7,390 nucleotides of DNA from Saprospiraceae bacterium (GTDB lineage: Bacteria; Bacteroidota; Bacteroidia; Chitinophagales; Saprospiraceae). A program made the translations under genes and the position numbers. The notes under the pieces were generated by a model. The model saw nothing but the letters and a program-made list of their open reading frames with translations. It made no database searches and was not told where the DNA came from. Positions 1-6,978 of the stretch are shown here, one piece after another. The stretch is from contig JABDJE010000084.1 of the NCBI GenBank assembly GCA_013002625.1, forward strand, positions 1 to 7,390, in the 5' to 3' direction. The number at the start of each line of letters is the position of its first letter. Position 1 is the stretch's first letter.

Positions 1-95
1 GTATTTGCTATTGCATCAATCCAGAAAAATTCAATAGCACTCATACACTCTTCAGTAAAATGTTTGGTCAGGACATTAGCAATTCATGTAAATAA
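1..95 (+). CDS. arsR: ArsR-family transcriptional repressor, C-terminal end (5' truncated by window)
   Basis: This open frame enters from the window edge (first complete codon at 3-5) and stops with TAA at 93-95. It encodes 30 residues beginning ICYCINPEKF. From memory of the family, the CYCIN segment followed by a short helix is the C-terminal end of Bacteroidota ArsR winged-helix repressors, which sense arsenite and repress ars operons. The DNA-binding helices and most of any metalloid site lie outside the window. The next gene starts 11 nt downstream on the same strand and is a DUF6428 protein, a family I know from ars operons, which supports the assignment. The identification rests on a short tail plus context, so another small winged-helix regulator is possible. 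Confidence 0.7.
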   Translation, partial: ICYCINPEKFNSTHTLFSKMFGQDISNSCK

Positions 96-106
96 AAAAG
101 AACTCA

Positions 107-574
107 ATGACAATTAACGAAATTAAAGAAGCACTGAAAGGACAAGACACTATCGCTTTCAAACTCCCGGATGGAACACTTGTACCCAATCATTTTCATG
201 TTACTGAAGTGGGAAAAGTTCACAAGGACTTTATTGACTGTGGGGGCACACGACGCAGTGAGATCGTTGCTAATTTCCAGCTCTGGTCAGCCAATGATTA
301 TGACCACCGGCTTCATCCTGAAAAATTGGTAAACATAATTGAGCTTTCACAAAAAGTGTTGGGTCTTGAGAATGAAGAAATTGAAGTTGAGTATCAAGGT
401 GAAACGATAGGTAAATATGGTCTTGATTTCGATGGTACCAATTTCAAGTTGGTCACAAAGACAACAGACTGTTTAGCCAAAGACAAATGCGGCGTTGAAA
501 TCAAAGAAGACATCAAAAACCTTGCAGTGCTTACCACAAATAATAATTGTGCACCAGGTTCGGGCTGCTGCTAA
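107..574 (+). CDS. DUF6428 family protein of an ars operon, cysteine-rich tail
   Basis: This 155-residue cytoplasmic protein has no signal peptide or membrane segment. It resembles the DUF6428 family, which in Bacteroidota commonly sits between arsR and the arsenic resistance genes; its biochemical role is not established to my knowledge. Six cysteines are visible (residues 45, 122, 128, 148, 154 and 155), and the last two form a vicinal pair at the extreme C terminus (GSGCC). Other candidate ligands are His29 and His31 in NHFH. Vicinal and clustered cysteines fit trivalent arsenic or thiophilic metal binding, but that is inference. The gene begins 11 nt after the arsR stop and ends 1 nt before the acetyltransferase start, so all three are probably co-transcribed and this gene is translationally coupled to the next. 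The A-rich stretch before the ATG is normal for Bacteroidota, which rarely use Shine-Dalgarno sites. Confidence 0.8.
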   Translation: MTINEIKEALKGQDTIAFKLPDGTLVPNHFHVTEVGKVHKDFIDCGGTRRSEIVANFQLWSANDYDHRLHPEKLVNIIELSQKVLGLENEEIEVEYQGETIGKYGLDFDGTNFKLVTKTTDCLAKDKCGVEIKEDIKNLAVLTTNNNCAPGSGCC

Positions 575-575
575 A

Positions 576-1064
576 ATGGAAGTCGTTGTATTCGATAAAT
601 CCTTATTTGATCAGGTTCAAAAGATATACAAACAGGGCCTGGATACTGGAATCGCCACATTTGAAGTTACAGTCCCAGAATGGGAAAGCTGGGACCGCAG
701 TCATCTGGATATAGGTCGTATTGCAGTTGTGGAACACAATAGCATGCTAGGATGGGCTGCCCTATCGCCCGTTTCTAACCGATGTGTTTACGGTGGTGTC
801 GCAGAAGTGAGTGTCTATGTTTCTGCAAGTGCCAGAGGAAAAAGCGTGGGTACAATATTATTAAATAAACTCATCCAAATTAGCGAACAACATAATATCT
901 GGACACTGCAAGCAGGTATATTCAGAGAGAATATCGCTAGCCTGCAATTACACAAGAAATGTGGTTTCAGAGTTATTGGCTATCGCGAAAAAATCGGTCA
1001 ACGCAATGGTGTCTGGAAAGACAACATTATACTTGAAAGAAGAAGTAAAGTTGTAGGCATCTGA
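576..1064 (+). CDS. arsN: GNAT N-acetyltransferase, ArsN / phosphinothricin acetyltransferase-like
   Basis: A 162-residue cytosolic acetyl-CoA-dependent N-acetyltransferase. Visible GNAT features are the N-terminal helix and TFEVTVPEWESWD loop (about 28-40), the GW-AALSPVS strand (59-67), strand 4 AEVSVYV (76-82), the pyrophosphate-binding motif ARGKSVG (86-92), and the motif B region with Asn119 followed by SLQLHKKCGF (122-131). The order and loop match the phosphinothricin acetyltransferase family, whose ars-operon members (ArsN) acetylate the arsenical antibiotic arsinothricin or related amino-acid analogues. The substrate here is inferred from context only. The ATG at 576 is preferred because it lies 1 nt after the upstream stop and gives the usual family length; the frame is open back to an ATG at 495, but the extra 27 residues read through the upstream gene's cysteine tail and do not resemble GNAT sequence. 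One oddity is Ser90 where this motif usually has glycine. Confidence 0.82.
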   Translation: MEVVVFDKSLFDQVQKIYKQGLDTGIATFEVTVPEWESWDRSHLDIGRIAVVEHNSMLGWAALSPVSNRCVYGGVAEVSVYVSASARGKSVGTILLNKLIQISEQHNIWTLQAGIFRENIASLQLHKKCGFRVIGYREKIGQRNGVWKDNIILERRSKVVGI

Positions 1065-1261
1065 TCAAAAAAATAACCCTTCTTAAGTATAAATTTTACC
1101 CGATCCATCCTTTGTATTACAAAATTATGTCCTGCAACAAATGTTTACCCAAAAGCATATGCAGTAATCTTCTTATCTTGAATCATTCCGCTTTACTTTG
1201 TCATTTAGCGAACAGTTTATGTGGTCTCTGATTAAAGTTTTATAACACTAAGTTTTACCAA

Positions 1262-4200
1262 ATGCATCGATATACAATTCGCTTTTGCGCCATTTCACTT
1301 TTTACAAGGTTTATATTTAGCCGATTGAATGCAATCCTGATTATGCTCATCTTATTGGCTGTAAATTATGAATCTGAAGCACAGGTGATAAATGCTGAGA
1401 GGTCTGGATTCACTTGGATTTCTACAGAAAATGTAACCGACCAAAGCTATGGCGCGGGTTATACGCTTTACAGTGCCGCATGGCCGATATTTGAAAAATA
1501 TCCCGGTCCAAGGGATTTTCAGATGGGATTGGCTGGGTGTTGGCTTACAACACAAAGGACTGGTACCGAGCCCAACCAGTTTTATACCACTATTGAAGGT
1601 GGTTTAGGCTGGTGGCACGACACCCGCTTTGGCACTAAAATTCCCAAGTTTATTATGGGTGGTGTATCCCATGACTTTTATTCATGGGCCAATGGCCCGG
1701 GAGCTGGCAGAAGCGGTTTACTTCCAAATGGCCAAAGAGATTGGAGCAGTCCTGGTGGAAAATATGGTGTTGCACAATTATCCAATAGATTACTTTGGGC
1801 GCCGGACGGATTAAATCTTGCCCAAAGTCTTAATGGCGAACTGCTGGGTTATGGTTATACCCCTTTACCATTAACTGACCCTATGACTCAAACTAATGGC
1901 CAGAATATTTCAACTGGCAACCAATGTTGGACATTGTTTTTAAATTCCACAAACTTTAAAGGTCCTGCAACTTTCTTTCTTCCCACCTTCTGGACAGAAC
2001 CTGTATTAAGCGACCCTTCACTGGAGGGTTTGTTCCTGGACTCCAGACCTTCCAATCCCAATATTGGCTTCGGGATTGAACATGCTGGTTCTCCAGCCCT
2101 CATCTCTCAGGATGCACAAGGCAACAAGTTTGCTAAAATAGAGAGACTCCATTTTCCAGCAAGCAATGAAGATAATTCCATGATCCTTAATCAGATTGCC
2201 GTGTATTCAAAAGATGCATTATGGAACGATATGGTTGCATGGTTTGATGGTGGAACAGTTGTACCGCCTAACAGCATTCAATCAGGATCCCTAATTAACT
2301 CCTTTGTCAATAATGGGGGATCCATGGCTGCTGAAATAAAAGGCAACGGCATGGAACATAGCATTGATTTAAACTATATAGATAATATTCAGCTCAACGC
2401 AAATATTATGGGATTCGAATATGACTTGAATACCGTACATGAAAAAGATGGTTTATTTCATATGCCTGAATATTTCCAACTTGATTCTGATGACAGATGG
2501 CGTCCAGCTGATGAAGCATCCATTCCTGCTTCTGCAGATTTGATAAATACAGACGTACCCAGCTCCCCAAGAACTGAAATTCCATATTTAACGCCGATGG
2601 AGGAAGATTGCCAATGGCAAGATCCTGATGGCCCATGGAAAAACCCTGGACCTGTCGCAGGCCCATTTACCAAAGACCTCGGTGATGGTACTACTCTAAG
2701 CTATTATTGGTATCGCTTTGTAGATCAACCAGCCATCATTCATGCAAATCTGCCTAGCGATATTAGAGAAGCATTGCAAGCAAGAGTTGAACTGATACAT
2801 TCCAATTGGAGTCATGAAGATGAATATTATGCGCCACCTGCCATTGGAAACCTGGCAACGCTGGACCCTGAAATCATAGTTGAACCGCCTGCAGGAATGG
2901 AAATTGGATATGTTCCGATTGTAACAAGACAGGAAAAGACACCAGAAAAACTTCGCGTTTTCATATTAGCGGGTCAATCCAATATGGAAGGTTTTGGCAC
3001 CGTTGATGATCCAGAAAATGATCATGGAAGTCTTATCGATGTTATTGAAAACGATATGAATGGTGACTGGGATGTGGTCGGTGAAATAAACGATTGGAAT
3101 ATTCTTGAGGATGCATATATCTATTTTGCCAACAATGGAGACACCATCCGATCAACTGTCACTGTGGGACAAGGCAATAATCCAAACTTGATAGGTGCAG
3201 AACTTATGTTTGCGCATCAACTGGATGATTATTACGAAGACCCCATTCTAATCATAAAAACTGCCTGGGGTGGGAAAAGCCTGGCAGTTGACTTTAGACC
3301 TCCATCGGCCGGCGGCACACCCGGTCCATTTTACGCTGATATGATTAAGATCGTTAAAGATGTGACACAAAACATCGACAGAGAATTCCCTGAAATAGAA
3401 ACTGATGATATTGAGATTAGTGGATTTGCCTGGTTTCAGGGATGGAATGACGGAGCCAGTGAGGATTATTTGAATGAATATGAGAGCAATCTGAATCATC
3501 TTATAAATGATGTACGATCTGATTTAAACATCGTTGACCTACCCTTTGTCATTGCCAACTCTGGACATGGTGGTTTTACGCTAAGCAATGACGGCTGGGT
3601 GCGCGATATGCAGACCGTTGTGTCTGTGGCGCAAGAAAACGTAGGCTGCAACGATTCGATCTATGGTGGGCGTGTTGGATTTATTGACACAAAGCAATTT
3701 TACATCGATGCGTCCAATTCTCCTTTGGATGCCATACACCATTTCAACAACAATGCTTTGACCTATTTAAATATTGGAAAATCATTAGGTTATGAAATGA
3801 TACGCGCGATTAATGACATGGCATACTGCTACAAGGATTGTGCACAACAAGTATCTCCGGGCATCGTGTCCATAGGTAATCGTGTATGGAATGACTACAA
3901 CCAGGATGGCATCAATGACCCCGACGAACCGGGCATACCGGGTGTATCTCTTGTGATTTGGAGCGATCCTGATGGTGATGGCATACCCGACTGGCAGGGA
4001 TTTGGTGGCGTCGAAGTAACAGATGAAGATGGCTATTACAGATTTACTGGATTAGAGCCCGGCGTCTATACCGTCTTTGTATGGAGTGTTGACAACTGGG
4101 AAGAGGGAGAGCCCCTACATGGATTTCAATCTACCAATGGGTTTGTAGCTGATGCAAATAATGATGTAGATTTAGATAATAATGGTTTCGGCAATCCATT

Positions 4201-4606
4201 TACGGATATCATGTCAGGCATTGTCACACTCAGCCTTGGTGATGAACCTTTAAATGATGGAGACCCGTTCAATTGTTATTTTGATTATGATGGAAGTGGC
4301 AACAACACGGTTGATTTCGGATTCTTTAACCCGGACTTAACTTCAGTGATTGAAGATCAACATACGAATGAAACATGGATAAAGGTATATCCCAATCCGG
4401 TTAAAGAGGAGATTCATATTGAAGGGGCGCTTCAAAATTTTAAAATTGAAATATTGGATGCTGTAGGCAGGCTTCATCAGGTGATTACTTCTAAGGCGTC
4501 AACATGTTCAATCGATATGTCATCCTTGCCAGACGGCATCTATATGTTAAGGGTTTTGAACAAACCAAGCCATCGCATTCAGGTTAAGAAAATTGTAAAG
4601 CAGTGA
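1262..4606 (+). CDS. Secreted SGNH/sialate-O-acetylesterase-type carbohydrate esterase with SdrD-B-like module and T9SS sorting domain
   Basis: A 1114-residue exported protein. A long signal peptide (about 1-40) ends at SEA before Gln41. Residues 42 to about 560 are a Trp/Gly-rich region I do not recognise. Residues about 564-856 form a SASA/DUF303 esterase domain, with nucleophile Ser573 in LAGQSNMEG, then AWGGKSL (668-674), FRPPSAGG (678-685), the block III sequence WFQGWND (724-730), and the DAIHH catalytic segment (Asp823, His826/827). Residues about 868-1022 resemble an SdrD-B/Cna-B-like module with calcium-type loops NDYNQDGIND and DPDGDGIPD. Residues about 1038-1114 (VYPNP...LPDGIYMLRV) are a T9SS type A sorting domain, so the protein should be secreted or anchored on the cell surface. 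The family removes acetyl groups from sugars or polysaccharides; the substrate cannot be read here. The gene stands alone, with a 197-nt spacer before it and no other carbohydrate enzyme nearby. Confidence 0.85.
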   Translation: MHRYTIRFCAISLFTRFIFSRLNAILIMLILLAVNYESEAQVINAERSGFTWISTENVTDQSYGAGYTLYSAAWPIFEKYPGPRDFQMGLAGCWLTTQRTGTEPNQFYTTIEGGLGWWHDTRFGTKIPKFIMGGVSHDFYSWANGPGAGRSGLLPNGQRDWSSPGGKYGVAQLSNRLLWAPDGLNLAQSLNGELLGYGYTPLPLTDPMTQTNGQNISTGNQCWTLFLNSTNFKGPATFFLPTFWTEPVLSDPSLEGLFLDSRPSNPNIGFGIEHAGSPALISQDAQGNKFAKIERLHFPASNEDNSMILNQIAVYSKDALWNDMVAWFDGGTVVPPNSIQSGSLINSFVNNGGSMAAEIKGNGMEHSIDLNYIDNIQLNANIMGFEYDLNTVHEKDGLFHMPEYFQLDSDDRWRPADEASIPASADLINTDVPSSPRTEIPYLTPMEEDCQWQDPDGPWKNPGPVAGPFTKDLGDGTTLSYYWYRFVDQPAIIHANLPSDIREALQARVELIHSNWSHEDEYYAPPAIGNLATLDPEIIVEPPAGMEIGYVPIVTRQEKTPEKLRVFILAGQSNMEGFGTVDDPENDHGSLIDVIENDMNGDWDVVGEINDWNILEDAYIYFANNGDTIRSTVTVGQGNNPNLIGAELMFAHQLDDYYEDPILIIKTAWGGKSLAVDFRPPSAGGTPGPFYADMIKIVKDVTQNIDREFPEIETDDIEISGFAWFQGWNDGASEDYLNEYESNLNHLINDVRSDLNIVDLPFVIANSGHGGFTLSNDGWVRDMQTVVSVAQENVGCNDSIYGGRVGFIDTKQFYIDASNSPLDAIHHFNNNALTYLNIGKSLGYEMIRAINDMAYCYKDCAQQVSPGIVSIGNRVWNDYNQDGINDPDEPGIPGVSLVIWSDPDGDGIPDWQGFGGVEVTDEDGYYRFTGLEPGVYTVFVWSVDNWEEGEPLHGFQSTNGFVADANNDVDLDNNGFGNPFTDIMSGIVTLSLGDEPLNDGDPFNCYFDYDGSGNNTVDFGFFNPDLTSVIEDQHTNETWIKVYPNPVKEEIHIEGALQNFKIEILDAVGRLHQVITSKASTCSIDMSSLPDGIYMLRVLNKPSHRIQVKKIVKQ

Positions 4607-4646
4607 GTTGGGCAAAAGTCTGATTATGCATTGATTTATTAACAGC

Positions 4647-4652
4647 AGAAGG
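4647..4652 (+). promoter_or_regulatory. Shine-Dalgarno-like site for the DUF1428 gene
   Basis: AGAAGG lies 7 nt upstream of the ATG at 4660. Such a site is uncommon among the genes of this window and supports 4660 as the start and independent translation of this small gene. Confidence 0.45.
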
Positions 4653-4659
4653 TCCAATT

Positions 4660-5031
4660 ATGAAAAATTATATCGACGGATTTGTACTTCCAATTCCAAG
4701 AGAACATCTCGATGAATATAAAAAAGTCGCTCAACAGGTGGCATTGGTTTGGAAGGAATATGGTGCGTTGGAATACAAGGAATTTGTAGGTGATGATTTG
4801 GATATGGAGGGCATTAAATCTTTTAAAGATGCTACCCTTTCCAATGAGGATGAAGTGATCATCTTCGGATGGGTTGTCTTTGCGTCTCGTGAAGCCCGCG
4901 ATGAGGCCAATGCGCGCGTACCAAAAGATCCACGGATGACAGATTTGGTCGGACCTTTGACAGATCCTTCCAGAGTGATCTTTGATGCTTCAAGAATGGT
5001 CTACGGTGGCTTTCTTCCCCTGGTGGGTTAA
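4660..5031 (+). CDS. DUF1428 family protein (YbaA-like)
   Basis: A 123-residue soluble protein that spans the whole DUF1428 family (E. coli YbaA is a member), with no signal peptide or membrane helix. Family marks are the opening YIDGFVLPIP (4-13), the central GALEYKEFVGDD (35-46), the strand EVIIFGWVVFASREARDEAN (65-84), the helix PKDPRM (88-93), and the closing FDASRMVYGGFLPLV (108-122). The fold is a dimeric alpha/beta-barrel related to antibiotic-biosynthesis monooxygenase-like proteins; no reaction is established for the family. It lies 53 nt behind the esterase gene on the same strand and has its own SD-like site, so read-through transcription is possible but a functional link is not implied. 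Downstream it converges with the response regulator gene. Confidence 0.88.
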   Translation: MKNYIDGFVLPIPREHLDEYKKVAQQVALVWKEYGALEYKEFVGDDLDMEGIKSFKDATLSNEDEVIIFGWVVFASREARDEANARVPKDPRMTDLVGPLTDPSRVIFDASRMVYGGFLPLVG

Positions 5032-5071
5032 ATTACAGGACATCGGTGCGGCCGTGGACAAAAAACTAACT

Positions 5072-5137
5072 ATTTCAATTATTGAGGAGAATTCTATTTA
5101 CAAAATGGCTTTATACTTTATACCCTAGAATTGAAAT
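5072..5137. repeat. AT-rich inverted repeat between convergent genes; possible weak terminator
   Basis: ATTTCAATT (5072-5080) and AATTGAAAT (5129-5137) form a perfect 9-bp inverted repeat with a 48-nt spacer. A competing 7-bp pairing joins AATTCTA (5090-5096) and TAGAATT (5126-5132). The repeat lies in the 105-nt spacer between the DUF1428 gene and the convergent response regulator gene, where termination from both sides is expected. The stems are AT-rich and lack a compact GC hairpin with a U-tract, so a classical intrinsic terminator is not shown. A short tandem CTTTATA duplication (5109-5122) lies in the loop. Confidence 0.25.
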
Positions 5138-5814
5138 TATAGGATATCACGTATTGTATTCTTGTAAGCTCGCCCAATTGGTATCGTCACCTCACCAACC
5201 AGTATAACAGCGCTGCTATTCAGCTTGAGGATATGTTGCTTATTAATAATGAATGATCTGTGCACCCTAATAAACCCGACGTCTAGTTTTTCGATCCATT
5301 CTTTAAGCGTATCTGTGGATAGCAATTTCTTATTGTGGAAATGGACTTCGGAATAATCCCCATCTGCCTTTATAAATAATATTTCACTTTGAATTACTTT
5401 TCTATACTCATATCCCGATTTTATAAAAAAATGCTTTTCATTTTGATTATCAGAAATGTTCTTATTCGCATATTGGAATGCCTTATCAACAGCTTGAATA
5501 AAACGTGGAAATGAAAAGGGCTTCAGCAGATAGTCGACGACATTCAAAGCATAGCTTTCAACCGCAAAGTCCGAGAACGCAGTAGTCAGTATGACCAAGG
5601 GTGGATTTTTAAATGTCTTTAAAAAATCTATGCCTGATAACTTCGGTAGATGAATGTCTAAGAATATTAAATCAATGTTGCCATTTTCTAAAATAGATCT
5701 GGCAGACAGGGCATCTTCAAAGGTTTCAACCAATTCTATGCTACCGTATTCATGAATGTAACGCTTGAGTATGCGTTGAGCCGGTGGCTGGTCTTCAATA
5801 ATAATGCATCTCAT
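5137..5814 (-). CDS. LytTR-family response regulator
   Basis: A 225-residue two-component response regulator. The N-terminal receiver domain (about 1-115) shows the acidic pair Glu7/Asp8, phosphoacceptor Asp53 in LIFLDIHLP, Thr78 in ILTTAF, and Lys98 in DYLLKPF; all the key residues are present, so phosphorylation is expected. A short linker (about 116-126) leads to a C-terminal LytTR DNA-binding domain (about 127-225) with EILFIKADGDYSEVHF and FIRVHRSFIINKQHI, the typical core of this non-HTH beta-strand DNA-binding fold. Such regulators bind pairs of about 9-bp direct repeats spaced two helical turns apart. The gene begins 6 nt after the stop of the sensor kinase gene, so the two form one operon and a cognate pair. 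Candidate binding sites lie in the divergent spacer upstream of the kinase. Confidence 0.93.
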   Translation of the reverse strand: MRCIIIEDQPPAQRILKRYIHEYGSIELVETFEDALSARSILENGNIDLIFLDIHLPKLSGIDFLKTFKNPPLVILTTAFSDFAVESYALNVVDYLLKPFSFPRFIQAVDKAFQYANKNISDNQNEKHFFIKSGYEYRKVIQSEILFIKADGDYSEVHFHNKKLLSTDTLKEWIEKLDVGFIRVHRSFIINKQHILKLNSSAVILVGEVTIPIGRAYKNTIRDIL

Positions 5815-5820
5815 GCGATC

Positions 5821-6825
5821 TTATTTTCTCGATAATTGTAATCGCAAATCAACATGATAAAATTTATCTGAGCTATGTATCTTCAGATCATACATTTGGG
5901 GGTACTGCATCTCAAGTCTTTTTTTAACATTTTCAAGACCAACACCACTGTTTATTTGTGACAAATGACCCTCCGTCTCAAAATTATTTTTGCAAGCAAA
6001 ATGAAGTGCACCGGATGGATCACAATTTAAATTTATATCAATAACTATGTTGTCGGCCTGGTTGGTTTGACTATGCTTGAAAGCATTTTCAACAAACACC
6101 ATTAAAAGCATTGGCGCAATGAGAAATCCCTTACCCGCCATATCTGAATTAAATTTGACTACTCCCCTATTTTCAATTTGGAGTTGGCCAAGATTTATAA
6201 AGTTTTCAAGTTGTTCAATTTCTTTCTTTAATGGAACATATTCATCTTGACATTCATAAAGCATATATCTCAGAATACTTGAAAGCTCAAGAATAATTGT
6301 AGGCGTTTTATCCGAGGCCTCCAATGCATAAGAATAAAGGTTATTCAAATTATTAAACAGAAAATGCGGATTTATTTGTGATTTCAGAAACTGAAGTTCG
6401 CTTTCTCTGACGAGTGCATTGAGTCTTTCAACTTCCCTTTGTTTTGCAAATGCATCCAAACCAAATTTGAATCCTGTTAGAATCGTAACCACCGGAACAA
6501 TGGATATAAACGCCCATACAATCTGAATTGAATCAGCGCGTTGCCCCTCAAAGAATATGCGCTCAAGGATCAATTCTTCGATCATCACTGACACAAATAT
6601 CAATGCACAAAAAGACAATAGAAACCGCCATAATTGCTTATGCTTATAGAATGCCGATAATACGAAGTAATTGATTAAAAATGCGGTCAGAGCATAATTG
6701 GCGAAGAATGCATATTTGTAATTTGGAATTGATTCCATATTGCGGTCCACGACATAAAATGCGAATACCAGCAAGTGCAGTATTACTTGAAGTATCCAAT
6801 ATTTTTTTTGCTCCATTTTCCACAT
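5821..6825 (-). CDS. LytS-type sensor histidine kinase, integral membrane
   Basis: A 334-residue inner-membrane histidine kinase of the His_kinase (PF06580) type. Four hydrophobic segments at about 11-27, 38-58, 66-86 and 101-120 make the membrane part; there is no large periplasmic sensor domain, so the ligand is likely sensed in or near the membrane. A charged helix (about 124-148) leads into the phosphoacceptor motif QINPHFLFNNLN with His154. The ATP-binding lobe shows the N box FVENAFKHS (Glu246, Asn247) and the G box NSGVGLENVKKRL (292-304), and ends shortly after, as is usual for the family. It precedes and presumably phosphorylates the LytTR regulator encoded 6 nt downstream. A second ATG at codon 4 (6816-6814) would give a start at MEQKKYW and is an equally plausible start. 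The gene is divergent from the receptor gene starting at 7018. Confidence 0.92.
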   Translation of the reverse strand: MWKMEQKKYWILQVILHLLVFAFYVVDRNMESIPNYKYAFFANYALTAFLINYFVLSAFYKHKQLWRFLLSFCALIFVSVMIEELILERIFFEGQRADSIQIVWAFISIVPVVTILTGFKFGLDAFAKQREVERLNALVRESELQFLKSQINPHFLFNNLNNLYSYALEASDKTPTIILELSSILRYMLYECQDEYVPLKKEIEQLENFINLGQLQIENRGVVKFNSDMAGKGFLIAPMLLMVFVENAFKHSQTNQADNIVIDINLNCDPSGALHFACKNNFETEGHLSQINSGVGLENVKKRLEMQYPQMYDLKIHSSDKFYHVDLRLQLSRK

Positions 6826-6869
6826 AAATTACAAGTAAAGAAATTTATAGCATACTTAATAGATGCGAT

Positions 6870-6899
6870 CGGTGAATGTCACTTTTCATGCGGTCAACG
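6870..6899 (-). promoter_or_regulatory. Candidate LytTR operator pair facing the kinase-regulator operon
   Basis: Read on the minus strand there are two related 9-mers, CGTTGACCG (6899-6891) and CATTCACCG (6878-6870), whose starts are 21 bp apart (12-bp spacer). LytTR regulators are known to bind two imperfect 9-bp direct repeats with about 12-13 bp between them. The pair ends 45 bp before the kinase ATG at 6825. Downstream in the same direction, TAAATTTC (6847-6840) matches 7 of 8 positions of the Bacteroidota -7 element TAnnTTTG, but no -33 element is visible, as could be expected of an activator-dependent promoter. Binding is inferred. Confidence 0.4.
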
Positions 6900-6930
6900 A
6901 CTTCGGCATAATGTCTGAAAGCAAAAAGAT

Positions 6931-6962
6931 GCAGTTAAGCGTAAAGCTTGAGTCGTTTACCG
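6931..6962 (+). promoter_or_regulatory. Candidate LytTR operator pair facing the receptor gene
   Basis: CGTTTACCG (6954-6962) matches the strongest minus-strand half-site (CGTTGACCG) at 8 of 9 positions. Exactly 21 bp upstream is a degenerate copy, AGTTAAGCG (6933-6941). Read as GCAGTTAAG (6931-6939), it also fits 8 of 9 positions of the LytTR-site consensus as I remember it, close to the AgrA site. The pair overlaps the candidate receptor promoter. It mirrors the pair on the other strand, with the two pairs pointing away from each other. Confidence 0.35.
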
Positions 6963-6978
6963 ATTGTTCATGAATTTG
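6948..6978 (+). promoter_or_regulatory. Candidate Bacteroidota-type promoter of the receptor gene
   Basis: TTG (6948-6950) and TGAATTTG (6971-6978) are separated by 20 bp. The second matches 7 of 8 positions of the -7 consensus TAnnTTTG, and the spacing fits the -33/-7 arrangement of the Bacteroidota primary sigma factor. Transcription would start near 6985, leaving a leader of about 33 nt before the ATG at 7018. An alternative -7-like sequence, TATTCTTTC, lies at 6985-6993. Confidence 0.35.

Noticed and set aside
495..575. N-terminal extension of the acetyltransferase from an ATG at 495
   Set aside because: The 27 extra residues read through the end of the DUF6428 gene in another frame and do not look like GNAT sequence. 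The ATG at 576 gives the usual family length and a 1-nt gap to the upstream stop.
1193..1200. TTACTTTG as a -7 promoter element for the esterase gene
   Set aside because: It has one mismatch to TAnnTTTG, but the only TTG upstream (1178-1180) is 12 nt away instead of about 19-21. No other -33/-7 pair was found in 1065-1261.
1127..1231. Small plus-strand frame of 34 codons with five cysteines in the spacer before the esterase gene
   Set aside because: No ribosome binding site, no recognisable family, and a length easily reached by chance in a 197-nt spacer.
1352..2673. Several open frames of 60-90 codons on either strand inside the esterase gene
   Set aside because: All lie within a long coding frame with clear protein-family features, and their translations are low-complexity or resemble no family.
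3248..3499. Minus-strand frame of 83 codons opposite the esterase domain
   Set aside because: It is antisense to the conserved AWGGKSL...WFQGWND region, so the other strand explains the openness.
5041..5064. GC-rich stretch after the DUF1428 gene followed by an A run, considered as an intrinsic terminator
   Set aside because: The CGGTGCGGCCG segment does not fold into a convincing hairpin, and the following run is A rather than T on the plus strand.
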